Below are positions 32,831 through 41,009 of a stretch of 64,000 nt of DNA, in pieces (the first letter of the stretch is position 1; every line of letters begins with the position of its first letter). The stretch spans positions 668,492 to 732,491 of the forward strand of contig JAHBUE010000001.1 of NCBI GenBank assembly GCA_019638235.1, written 5' to 3'. The translations under genes were made by a program, and so were the position numbers. This DNA is from Cyclobacteriaceae bacterium. Lineage in GTDB: Bacteria > Bacteroidota > Bacteroidia > Cytophagales > Cyclobacteriaceae. Under the pieces are notes generated by a model. That model saw only the letters and a list, made by a program, of their open reading frames with translations, had not been told where the DNA came from and made no database searches.

Positions 32831-34621
32831 TTCGTTCACCTGGATTTCATCAGCTTTAGTTTGCTTGTCGAATAACTCTTTGTAAAAGCCCTGTTTTGCT
32901 ATAAGCGATTCGTGGGTTCCTTCTTCTACAATCTGCCCTTCAATCAGCACAATAATTTTGTTGGCTAACTTCGCTGACGAAACACGATGCGAAATAATAA
33001 TAGTAGTGCGTCCCTGCATGATGCGCTTCAGGCTATTGAGAATATTGTTTTCGGTTTTCGTATCCACAGCCGAAAGCGCATCGTCCAGCATGAGTATGCG
33101 CGGCTCATGAACAATAGCGCGAGCAATGGAAACACGTTGCTTTTGTCCGCCCGAAAGTGTGATGCCGCGTTCGCCCACGCGTGTACTAAATCCTTGCGGA
33201 AACGCCATAATGTTGTGATACACATCGGCATCGTGTGCGGCTCGTATTATTTTTTCTTCCTGCGGATCATCCATACCAAAAGCGATGTTGTTGGCAATGG
33301 TATCGCTGAACAGAAAAACATCTTGCGGTACATAACCTGTTTGTTTGCGCAACGCTTGCAGGTTGTAATGAGCGATGGGAGCATCGTCAATACGGATTTC
33401 ACCTTCCCGAACATCATACAAGCGCGATATGAGTGCGGAGATAGTGCTCTTTCCTGAACCCGTTGTGCCGATAATCGCTAATGATTCACCGGGATTCACG
33501 GTAAAGGAAATATTTTTCAATGCCTTGATGCCCGTATCCGGGTAGGTAAAGGAAACATCATGAAACTCAACCTTACCCTTGATTTCAGTTTCTAAGTTTT
33601 TCTCCGACACAATAGTAGATTGTGTTTTTAGAAATTCATTGATTCGCTTTTGTGAAGCTTCTGCACGCTGCACAAGACTACTCGTATAACCCAGTGACGT
33701 AACCGGCCAGGTAAGCAGGTTTACATAAATGATAAATTCGGCAATGTTGCCAAGCGTGAGGTTGCCCTGAATTACTTCGGTACTGCCGGCATAAATAGTA
33801 AGTATGGAACTTAATCCAATAAGCCCCATAATCAACGGGAAGAACAACGCCTGTACTTTAGTAAGTTTTAACGACTGCCGTTTATAGTCTTCGCTTTCAT
33901 TTTCAAATTTTCGGATGGAGTCATGTTCGCGATTGAATGATTTTAACACGCGAATTCCGCTGAATGCTTCCTGCACAAATGTGGAAAGTCGCGACTGACT
34001 TTTTTGAATTTCTTCCGAACGCCTTTCAATAATGTTGTTCACAAAAAATATACTAAGTGAAAGCAACGGCAGCGGTATAAGCGCATACCATGTAAGTGTG
34101 ATGCTCTCGTGAAACATCCAGGGAATGAGCATCATGAACAACGTAATGAGTTGCAAGCCATACATAATAGCCGGGCCGAGGTACATACGCACACGGCTCA
34201 CATCTTCGGAGATGCGGTTCATCAAATCGCCCGTGTTGTTTTTACGGTAAAAACTTAACGGCAACGCCTGGTAGTGCGCAAAAATTTCGTTCTTCAAATC
34301 AAACTCTACATACCGCGACATGACGATAAGGGTTTGCCGGACGAGGTAAAGAAAAAATCCGCGCAGCAAGGCCATTAACAAAATCAATCCTGCATACATT
34401 AAAATACCGAAGGCAAAAACACCAAAGAAGTTATCCTGGATGGCAAGCCCGTCAAACGACCGGTACACCCGGATATTTTCCGACACCAGGTCGAGCGAGT
34501 GACGAACCAGCACTGCGGGAACGATTTGAAACACGTTTGAAATGACGACAAACAGCGTTCCCAGCAAAATCAGCCGCTTGTATTTGACAAGGTATTTATT
34601 AAGGTATTTTAGCTCCTTCAT
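32813..34621 (-). CDS. ABC exporter, membrane plus ATPase domains (subunit B of a likely heterodimer)
   Basis: A 602-aa half-transporter with six membrane helices (about 15-320). The ATPase domain has Walker A GTTGSGKST, Q-loop VPQDVFLFSD, a canonical signature TLSGGQKQR, and Walker B ILMLDDALSAVD, where the catalytic Glu is replaced by Asp. Together with the degenerate signature of the protein at 30239, this builds one canonical and one degenerate ATP site, as in BmrCD or TM287/288 heterodimers. The first 380 bp region of the gene is duplicated at 40455-40834. Confidence 0.9.
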   Translation of the reverse strand: MKELKYLNKYLVKYKRLILLGTLFVVISNVFQIVPAVLVRHSLDLVSENIRVYRSFDGLAIQDNFFGVFAFGILMYAGLILLMALLRGFFLYLVRQTLIVMSRYVEFDLKNEIFAHYQALPLSFYRKNNTGDLMNRISEDVSRVRMYLGPAIMYGLQLITLFMMLIPWMFHESITLTWYALIPLPLLSLSIFFVNNIIERRSEEIQKSQSRLSTFVQEAFSGIRVLKSFNREHDSIRKFENESEDYKRQSLKLTKVQALFFPLIMGLIGLSSILTIYAGSTEVIQGNLTLGNIAEFIIYVNLLTWPVTSLGYTSSLVQRAEASQKRINEFLKTQSTIVSEKNLETEIKGKVEFHDVSFTYPDTGIKALKNISFTVNPGESLAIIGTTGSGKSTISALISRLYDVREGEIRIDDAPIAHYNLQALRKQTGYVPQDVFLFSDTIANNIAFGMDDPQEEKIIRAAHDADVYHNIMAFPQGFSTRVGERGITLSGGQKQRVSIARAIVHEPRILMLDDALSAVDTKTENNILNSLKRIMQGRTTIIISHRVSSAKLANKIIVLIEGQIVEEGTHESLIAKQGFYKELFDKQTKADEIQVNESEDIA

Positions 34622-34626
34622 GTTAT
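34247..34626. repeat. 380-bp direct repeat, copy 1 (5' end of the intact ABC gene)
   Basis: Matches 40455-40834 at a constant offset of 6208, with about four mismatches: two near the inner border (34246-34250) and single changes near 34438 and 34571. It ends 5 bp before the ATG. The two copies bracket a 5.8-kb block of surface-protein genes. Confidence 0.95.
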
Positions 34627-34647
34627 TGCTTCTGGAATAAAAAATGG

Positions 34648-36441
34648 TTATTTAATAACAACACGGTGTATCTCAACATTTTTTCCACTTGATATTTTGA
34701 GAACATAAACTCCTTTTTTTAAGCCCGAAACATCAAGTTCCGCTTGCTTCGTAACACTTGAAAATTCCCGTGTGTATTTCACCTGCCCGTTCATGTCCGT
34801 CAAGACTACGGACTGGATTGTTCTGATGTTTTCTGGTGTACTTGCTGACGGCACGGAAGTTTTATGAGAACCAAGACCGGGGATAACCGCAATACTTACA
34901 ATTCGGTTGGCTGGGTTAGGTGAAACACTGTATTGGTATTCTTCATGGAATTCAGGCTCCTCTCCACCACCCCCGCCTTCGCATGAACCCATATTTGTTA
35001 ATACTGGAGAAGGCGGGCATTTAAGCATATATTGTGTGCAAACCGTTTTTGACTCACACTGATTCGCTACGGTTAAGCTGATCTCAAGCGGTATGTTGGT
35101 ATAATCTATGCACTGCGGCTGCACGAAAGCATCAAACCCCGCATGAAGCATTCCGTTTACTGACCATTGAGCGGTTACACCACCGCCCACATAGGGGGTA
35201 GATAACATAATACCCTGAGATTGGTAGCTGGCTGAAAAATAAAGGTACTGTGTTAGTCCTACCCAAACCGCTTTAGTGGCGGGCGGGGCAGCGCAAGGTA
35301 AGGTAGCCGTTATAATTACTTCACCGCTTGCATTTCCAACTCTGGTTACTACGCCAGAGGAGTTTACTGTGGCAATGTTTGTATTACTTGATGACCACGT
35401 AACAGTAAGCCCGTCTGCATTTTGTATTGCATAAGACTCTGAATCACAAACCAAGTTCGGGCCTGTTATAACGGGAGGTATATAGGGCGGCACATAATTC
35501 GCACTTTGTATGGACGAACCGCAGGCAAAGCTTACGGTTGCACGGATGTTCCCGGCATCAGCAGGCGTACCTGACGGCTGAAGCGTGATGGTGTTTGGGG
35601 TACTGCTGATTTCCGTCCAGCTTGGCGGGAACGTCCAGTTATAGCTGTTCACACATCCCAATGCAGCATTCAGGGTGGCTGTAAACGTTACAGGAGTAGT
35701 GTAACACGCGGTGATTCCGTTAAAGCCCGGCTGGGGCCCCACGGTAACAACAGGATTGGCACCATTAAGTGAAATGGTAGCCGTTGCAGATTTCTCTGCC
35801 GAATTACAAAACGGCCCAGCACCAACCAATGTGCCGTACACAGTAACATTACCCGGCTTCGAGCAGTCAATTGGCTCTATGGCAATAAAGTTTGTTGAGG
35901 TGCCAAAAAATCCTGTCCTGCCAGTACCCACTTCTTTCCAACCACTTGGTAATGTCCACGCATAGGCAACTTCTACTTGTGGTGGTTGAGCAATGCCACC
36001 GGTACCTTGCACAAACATGCGGGGTACTGATAAATACACTTGTGCCTTTGTACAGTAATCTACATTTACAGAAGTGCCATACGAACCCCATGACTGATTT
36101 TTTACAGATAGAATCAATTCACTTTTACTCGCAGTTTTACCATCATTACTGTTTCCGCAATTGCTAAAGGTTGCTGTTACTGTACCTGTTGCTCCAGGTG
36201 TGTCATTCCACTTAATAGTAGCTGTGGCACCATTTTGACTCTCCACTTTTCCATTGGTAGCTGACCAAGTAATTTGACAACCTGTAAACCCTGTAGGTCT
36301 GCTCACTTCGTAACTTGTATTTTCATTTGGGCAAATCGTCCCAGAAACTGGGAAGTTATTGTTTTTGGTTACTGTTTGAGCATTCAAATTGAGCCAGAAA
36401 CACGTTAGAGAGACTGTAAAGAGGTAGATTTTTGTTTTCAT
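34648..36441 (-). CDS. Large T9SS-targeted surface protein with Ig-like repeats
   Basis: A 597-aa secreted protein with a signal peptide ending LNLNAQ (about 22). Several PKD/Ig-like repeats follow (about 30-320), then a BIG2-like domain (GPNLVCDSESYAI...TKAVWVGL). The C-terminal beta region and Por sorting module (YSVSPNPANRIVSI, C-terminal KNVEIHRVVIK) closely match those of the M43 protease at 8756, down to long runs of identical DNA. There is no catalytic domain. It is probably an adhesin or structural surface protein. Confidence 0.85.
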   Translation of the reverse strand: MKTKIYLFTVSLTCFWLNLNAQTVTKNNNFPVSGTICPNENTSYEVSRPTGFTGCQITWSATNGKVESQNGATATIKWNDTPGATGTVTATFSNCGNSNDGKTASKSELILSVKNQSWGSYGTSVNVDYCTKAQVYLSVPRMFVQGTGGIAQPPQVEVAYAWTLPSGWKEVGTGRTGFFGTSTNFIAIEPIDCSKPGNVTVYGTLVGAGPFCNSAEKSATATISLNGANPVVTVGPQPGFNGITACYTTPVTFTATLNAALGCVNSYNWTFPPSWTEISSTPNTITLQPSGTPADAGNIRATVSFACGSSIQSANYVPPYIPPVITGPNLVCDSESYAIQNADGLTVTWSSSNTNIATVNSSGVVTRVGNASGEVIITATLPCAAPPATKAVWVGLTQYLYFSASYQSQGIMLSTPYVGGGVTAQWSVNGMLHAGFDAFVQPQCIDYTNIPLEISLTVANQCESKTVCTQYMLKCPPSPVLTNMGSCEGGGGGEEPEFHEEYQYSVSPNPANRIVSIAVIPGLGSHKTSVPSASTPENIRTIQSVVLTDMNGQVKYTREFSSVTKQAELDVSGLKKGVYVLKISSGKNVEIHRVVIK

Positions 36442-36473
36442 AATGGTAAAGTTTGGTGAATAAATTATTGCTT

Positions 36474-37271
36474 TTAGTTTTTCCTGATTAAAGTGTATCC
36501 CAACAACAATTGAATGTTGTGATTCTTCTCCTCTTGACCATAGGGTTTATCTTTATTGATATTTGTCAATCCATAATTATCAATTATTTGAATTGTTAGT
36601 ATGTGATTCTCTCCAATAGGAAGGGAGTATCCAATTGAAAGGACTCCGCCTATGTCATAAGTTTCAAAGCTTTGTAACCCAGGTATCCATGTAATGGAAT
36701 ACACCCCACCATCATTATTAGTATCTTCAAAAAAACGACCTTTGAAAGTGTCTTCAAGAAATATTTGTCCTTCCGAATCTGTAATTTTCTCATATCCTTT
36801 AACGGCTTGGATTTTACTACAGTAAGCACCAACTGAAATAAAAAATCTCTTATTTATACCAACTGAAATTCTTGGGGCGAGTGATACTGTTAAATAATTG
36901 TAGTTGTAATTCTTAATGCCTAGTCTTCTAATGCTTGGCGGGTTACTAGGAGTATTTAATTCTGTTTTCCTTCCTTTTTGGTCATACTGAAGTCTCAGAT
37001 TGAAATCTATCCTGTCAGAAAGTGGATGGTAAACGCCAACTCCGATCGAATAACCCATTTTGACGAATCGATTACTCTCAATATTATCATCTTTATAATT
37101 TTCGATGAATTTATTTCCGTAATTAAATGAAAGGCTCGGCCCGGCAAAGATTTCAATTTTGTCAATAAATCTTTTCGGCTCCGGCAGTTTCAGGTCTTGG
37201 GGAGACTGCGCTTGTAAAGTATAAACGCAAAAAAAGATTATTATAAAAGGTATTGCTTTCATAAGTATCAT
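36474..37271 (-). CDS. Outer-membrane beta-barrel protein
   Basis: A 265-aa exported barrel with a signal peptide (FIIIFFCVYTLQAQ) and repeated strands such as FVKMGYSIGVGVYH and IGGVLSIGYSLPIG. The C-terminal half is paralogous to the truncated protein encoded immediately upstream at 37268 (shared DN-GL-NINK, Y--EEKNH and C-terminal strand). It overlaps that gene by 4 nt. Confidence 0.75.
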   Translation of the reverse strand: MILMKAIPFIIIFFCVYTLQAQSPQDLKLPEPKRFIDKIEIFAGPSLSFNYGNKFIENYKDDNIESNRFVKMGYSIGVGVYHPLSDRIDFNLRLQYDQKGRKTELNTPSNPPSIRRLGIKNYNYNYLTVSLAPRISVGINKRFFISVGAYCSKIQAVKGYEKITDSEGQIFLEDTFKGRFFEDTNNDGGVYSITWIPGLQSFETYDIGGVLSIGYSLPIGENHILTIQIIDNYGLTNINKDKPYGQEEKNHNIQLLLGYTLIRKN

Positions 37272-37819
37272 TTTTTAGGTGGCAAATTGAAAATATAACT
37301 GATAACAAGCGATAAAGAATGATTTTTTTCCTCTAAGCTATATGGGTTATTTTTATTAATGTTTTTTAGCCCGAAGTTATCCTGCAACTGAACAAGAATG
37401 GAGTGTTTCCCTTTAAAAGGAATTCTGTAACCAATCGAGGTAACAAGTCCCCAATCATAATCTTCTATGCTCGTTAAATGTGGCTGCCATGCAAAACCTT
37501 GGGTAATCCCATCATCACGTAGATCAAAGAAATATCTTCCTTTGTATGAACCCTCGCTATAGTAGGTACCATTTGTATAGTATGTTCTTCCGTTTCCAGA
37601 TATCTCTCTTATTTTACTATAATAGAGACCCAAAGACAAAACAATTCTTTTTTGCCCCCCTAAATATGCTTGTGGCATAATAATAAGTGAATAGTATTTA
37701 TAAGAGTAATTGTCATAATTAATCACTCTATTTCCATCAGGAAGGGATGGTGAATTTAACTCATTTCTCGTTCCCTTTTGTTCAAATTCTCGCCTGTGCT
37801 GGTGTATTTGGCCAGCCAA
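37268..37819 (-). pseudogene. C-terminal part of a second beta-barrel gene, 5' end lost
   Basis: Residues from about EQKGTRNELNSP to the end align with the barrel at 36474 (KGRKTELNTPS...). There is no signal peptide, and the first 12 codons come from a different gene read in another frame. The native 5' half has been replaced by the beta-propeller fragment at 37756-38064, with the joint near 37780-37790. Confidence 0.7.
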
Positions 37820-38064
37820 ATGTCCGTACCATTGGCAGGTCCAAAAGAAGTTACGCCCGGTCCCGGGTCGAGGTCGATAGTACCTCCTCCGAAGAAGCCG
37901 GTAGCATAAATATTGCCATTGGCATCGGTAACCATGTCTTCCAGGTAATCAGGGCCTGTTCCTGAAATTTGCTTGATCCAGTTGAAGTCCTGGCTAACGG
38001 CAGTCGGTATGTCGGCAAGGCAAAACGCCAGGCCGGCAAGCAGCGATAAAGGTAATTTTTTCAT
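37756..38064 (-). pseudogene. N-terminal fragment of an SBBP-type beta-propeller protein
   Basis: 102 codons: a signal peptide (MKKLPLSLLAGLAFCLADIPTAVSQ trimmed at AVSQ), then one propeller blade with the SBBP motif VTDANGNIYATGFF and DIWLAKYTSTGENL. The frame changes to unrelated sequence at ENL and stops 7 codons later. It is a broken large surface protein fused out of frame to the barrel remnant. Confidence 0.7.
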
Positions 38065-38104
38065 ACGTAGAGGTTTTTTTCACCGAAGGTAGCAAAAAAA
38101 CGAA

Positions 38105-39541
38105 TTAGCGCATAAGCTGCACCCACCCTTTGGCCGTGCCTGTTTTGCCGTTTTTGCCTTCGTAGGCCAGCAGCCAGTAATATACCCCGGGCGGGGCATG
38201 GCCACCGTCCCAGCCTGCGGATATATCCGTAGTAGTAAAAACTTCCTGCCCCCACCGGTTGATGATTTTCAGCCTTGCTTCCAGCATGTTCTCAAATTGC
38301 ATGGGTTTAAATACAGGGTTATAGTTGTCGCCATTAGGTGTGAATATGTTGGGCATGTCAATGACAGGGTCAGGGAACAGAAAATAGGACTGGATGAAAT
38401 TCGGCAGGCCGATATTGTTGTTTCCGGTAATAAGCGAAACATCCTTTTCCTGGAAATTACAGTCTTTCCCCCTCCTGTTGGGATTATTAATGACAGCCAT
38501 AAAGTTTGACTCGCGGATGATTTCGTTACAGCGGGTAATGTATATTTTCCCGTTCGGGGCAAGCTGCATGGCGTTGAAGGCTCCGATGGCACTGCCTACT
38601 TTAGTAGATTTACTATTTTCAAAAGAATACTGCCAAATCTCTGCCTGGTTGTCAGGATCGTTGACACCACAGTATTGTAATGAAACCGGGTAGTATAAGA
38701 ATTTGCTATTCGAAGAAAACTCAATTCCATATAGATGAAGCCCTGCATTGTTAACATTTACAATACTCTCTTTTAAACTGTTTACTTGACCAGTATTTGT
38801 ATTGAAAGTAAATATTTGTATAATCTTTTCCCAAAGAGCAGATACGATATAGTTTCCATCGGGAGATAATTTCATATATGCAATTGCATTGGAGTTATTG
38901 GCCCCCCCCCCGCTATGAATTTCACCGATAGAACTTATCACGGGGATTGGTTCAATTCCGTTTTCCGTAACTAAGTAAGACCTGAAATTGTTATTGCCCC
39001 ACTCATGGGTTACCACCCAAACATCGTGGCCGTTGGCATGGTGTACGGCCGTAATTTTTTCGGTGGTGTTCTTAAAAAGTAAAATGTTTTTTTGCGTCAC
39101 ATCGCCCAGCCCACCGTCCACGCTCATATCCACCACCGAATAATGAAAGCCAACGGAGTCCGTGCCCGGCCCGAAAATGTAATCAAACTGGGGCGAGGCT
39201 GTGAAGATGTAGTAGATCGGGTCGTTGCCGGGCTTGGGTACTATTAGTGTTTGCGTGGTGGTGTAGCTTCCCCACAGGTTTCGGCCGTTTGGCATGGGCT
39301 GATGCAGGCGGTTCCACACGGTTACGCCATCGGTATAGAACAGGAGGCTGCCGTTTTCATCGGCAATGGTGGCCGAGCCTTCAAAGGTATTGAGCGCCCC
39401 ATCGGTGAGCGCCACCGGCTCACCGCTGCTGAAATCCAGCCCGGCATGGTTGCCAAAGTACCAGATGGCGGCCTGCTGTTGGGCGCAGGCCGTTTTTAAG
39501 CAAACCAGCATGGTTATTAATATGAAGAACCGCTTTACCAT
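38105..39541 (-). CDS. Gliding-type (CHU_C, T9SS type B) surface protein
   Basis: A 478-aa protein. I start at MVKRFFILITMLVCLKTACAQ, a clear signal peptide; the frame open to 39679 only reads the repeat. The body has beta-propeller-like repeats (AIWYFGNHAGLDFSSGEPVALT, LSPDGNYIVSALW, QLAPNGKIYITR). The C-terminus IFTPNGDNYNPVFKP...INRWGQEVF...GWDGG...GVYYWLLAYEGKNGK is the gliding-motility-associated CHU_C sorting domain. An uninterrupted G10 tract lies in its coding strand (plus 38902-38911). Confidence 0.85.
   Translation of the reverse strand: MVKRFFILITMLVCLKTACAQQQAAIWYFGNHAGLDFSSGEPVALTDGALNTFEGSATIADENGSLLFYTDGVTVWNRLHQPMPNGRNLWGSYTTTQTLIVPKPGNDPIYYIFTASPQFDYIFGPGTDSVGFHYSVVDMSVDGGLGDVTQKNILLFKNTTEKITAVHHANGHDVWVVTHEWGNNNFRSYLVTENGIEPIPVISSIGEIHSGGGANNSNAIAYMKLSPDGNYIVSALWEKIIQIFTFNTNTGQVNSLKESIVNVNNAGLHLYGIEFSSNSKFLYYPVSLQYCGVNDPDNQAEIWQYSFENSKSTKVGSAIGAFNAMQLAPNGKIYITRCNEIIRESNFMAVINNPNRRGKDCNFQEKDVSLITGNNNIGLPNFIQSYFLFPDPVIDMPNIFTPNGDNYNPVFKPMQFENMLEARLKIINRWGQEVFTTTDISAGWDGGHAPPGVYYWLLAYEGKNGKTGTAKGWVQLMR
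38902..38911 (-). repeat. Homopolymer G10 tract inside the CHU_C protein gene
   Basis: Ten consecutive C on the plus strand encode Gly-Gly-Gly plus the first base of Ala in SGGGANN. Gain or loss of one base would shift the frame, so it is a candidate contingency (phase-variation) tract. Confidence 0.85.
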
Positions 39542-39630
39542 CGCCATAAGAACGAAGATAGGACAAACAGGATTATGTTTATAGGGGCTGCCGTGCGCCT
39601 GACTAATTGCACCCACCCTTCTTTGCCCAT

Positions 39631-39757
39631 GTTGGTCTTCTTGACCAACATGCACACCAAATCTTCGGTATTCTATCAACTGTATCTTTTATCCTGCCAA
39701 GGCTTTTGATTAGCCTGTTATCCTTGTTCATCTTGTTTGTTGGTCAAGAAGACCAAC
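39631..39757. repeat. Dispersed hairpin repeat, copy B
   Basis: A 127-bp element with two perfect hairpins: GTTGGTCTTCTTGACCAAC at 39631-39649 and GTTGGTCAAGAAGACCAAC at 39739-39757, so the ends are inverted repeats. It matches 11231-11357. It fills most of the gap 39542-39767. Confidence 0.85.
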
Positions 39758-39767
39758 GGCCAGACCT

Positions 39768-40418
39768 TTATGGGCGAATGAAATACCGAACAGAAAGAGT
39801 AATTCCTGAAATTGCCCCATTCAAAAGAATGTCTTTTGTGGTTGTGGTTGAATTGCTGTCATTTTTCAATGTACTTTTTCTGTATGAGTACCCTATACCT
39901 AAAGGCGATGTTTCAAGCGACCACTTTTCATTAAGGAAATACAGAACACCAGCTGTTCCGGCAACGGAACCTTCTCTTCCTTTACTGTCAAGAACATTGT
40001 TGGTTGCATTATTTGAACTCCAGCGATAGCTCAAGCCCAATGATGAGGTAAAGAAAAATTTACCCGCTATTCTTTTATAATTTCTAATGGAAACACTTCC
40101 CCCAATTCCTGTTTGATTGTAATCTTGATTACTGAATAATGGGTTGGTGTCTTTATAGGTTTGAGTAAAAAATGGCACACTAATTCCAACAGAAAGATTG
40201 TCCTTGACGAAGTAGGAAACCCCTGGCCTCAGTTCAAGTTGAGTTCTTTTAAAATAGCTTGATGTGTATTCAGTTTTACTTTGTGAGAAACCAACTCTCC
40301 CGCTCAGTGCCTTTGTGCCTTTTTTGATTTTACTAAAGTCTGCTTCTGGAGTATTTTGGGCTGTTACATTTAACACCAACAAAATTAAACATATATTAAG
40401 TGTGATTTTTATTCTCAT
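39768..40418 (-). CDS. Outer-membrane beta-barrel protein
   Basis: A 216-aa exported barrel with a signal peptide (ITLNICLILLVLNVTAQ). Strands alternate and the C-terminus is GITLSVRYFIRP. Its start lies only 37 bp from the edge of the 380-bp repeat, so any native promoter was probably truncated or replaced by the rearrangement. Confidence 0.75.
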   Translation of the reverse strand: MRIKITLNICLILLVLNVTAQNTPEADFSKIKKGTKALSGRVGFSQSKTEYTSSYFKRTQLELRPGVSYFVKDNLSVGISVPFFTQTYKDTNPLFSNQDYNQTGIGGSVSIRNYKRIAGKFFFTSSLGLSYRWSSNNATNNVLDSKGREGSVAGTAGVLYFLNEKWSLETSPLGIGYSYRKSTLKNDSNSTTTTKDILLNGAISGITLSVRYFIRP

Positions 40419-40436
40419 CTTTTTATGGTTTAATGA

Positions 40437-40829
40437 TCAATCAGGCTCCTGTCCGTAGAAACTTAACGGCAACGCCTGGTAGTGCGCAAAAATTTCGTTC
40501 TTCAAATCAAACTCTACATACCGCGACATGACGATAAGGGTTTGCCGGACGAGGTAAAGAAAAAATCCGCGCAGCAAGGCCATTAACAAAATCAATCCTG
40601 CATACATTAAAATACCGAAGGCAAAAACACCAAAGAAGTTATCCTGGATGGCCAGCCCGTCAAACGACCGGTACACCCGGATATTTTCCGACACCAGGTC
40701 GAGCGAGTGACGAACCAGCACTGCGGGAACGATTTGAAACACGTTTGAAATGACGACAAACAGCGTTCCCAGCAAAATCAGCCGTTTGTATTTGACAAGG
40801 TATTTATTAAGGTATTTTAGCTCCTTCAT
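40437..40829 (-). pseudogene. Truncated duplicate of the ABC exporter 5' end
   Basis: The first ~124 codons are identical in protein to the intact transporter at 32813-34621. After SFY the frame becomes GQEPD and stops. It covers only two or three membrane helices and no ATPase domain. It sits next to what is probably the original upstream region of the transporter gene. Confidence 0.9.
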
Positions 40830-40834
40830 GTTAT
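40455..40834. repeat. 380-bp direct repeat, copy 2
   Basis: The second copy of 34247-34626. Homology ends 5 bp upstream of the ATG on one side and at CGTAGAAACTT on the other. Near-identity implies a recent duplication. Confidence 0.95.
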
Positions 40835-40900
40835 AAAATTTGGGGAATCTTTCTTAATACGAAATAAGCCCCTGTTGGTTTCCGCAAACGTTTGTTTGCG

Positions 40901-40930
40901 TTGCTATGCAGGTAAAAAGCGGTACCTTTG
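40901..40930 (+). promoter_or_regulatory. Promoter of the leucine dehydrogenase gene
   Basis: TTG at 40901-40903, a 19-nt spacer, then TACCTTTG at 40923-40930. This is a full match to the Bacteroidota consensus. The leader to the ATG at 41010 is about 75 nt. Confidence 0.65.
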
Positions 40931-41009
40931 CAGCGATACTTTTTGTTGGCGGATTTCCGCACGGCCTGTGGCCGGTAAAAGTAGCATAAACATTACTAAA
41001 ATAAACCAG

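Noticed and set aside
39542..39679. 46-codon upstream extension of the CHU_C protein
   Set aside because: It reads through the dispersed hairpin repeat. The signal peptide begins at 39541.
26363..40450. Shared ATCAGGCTCCTGT at the serine protease gene and at the edge of the 380-bp repeat
   Set aside because: Only 13 bp match without flanking homology, so it is probably chance.
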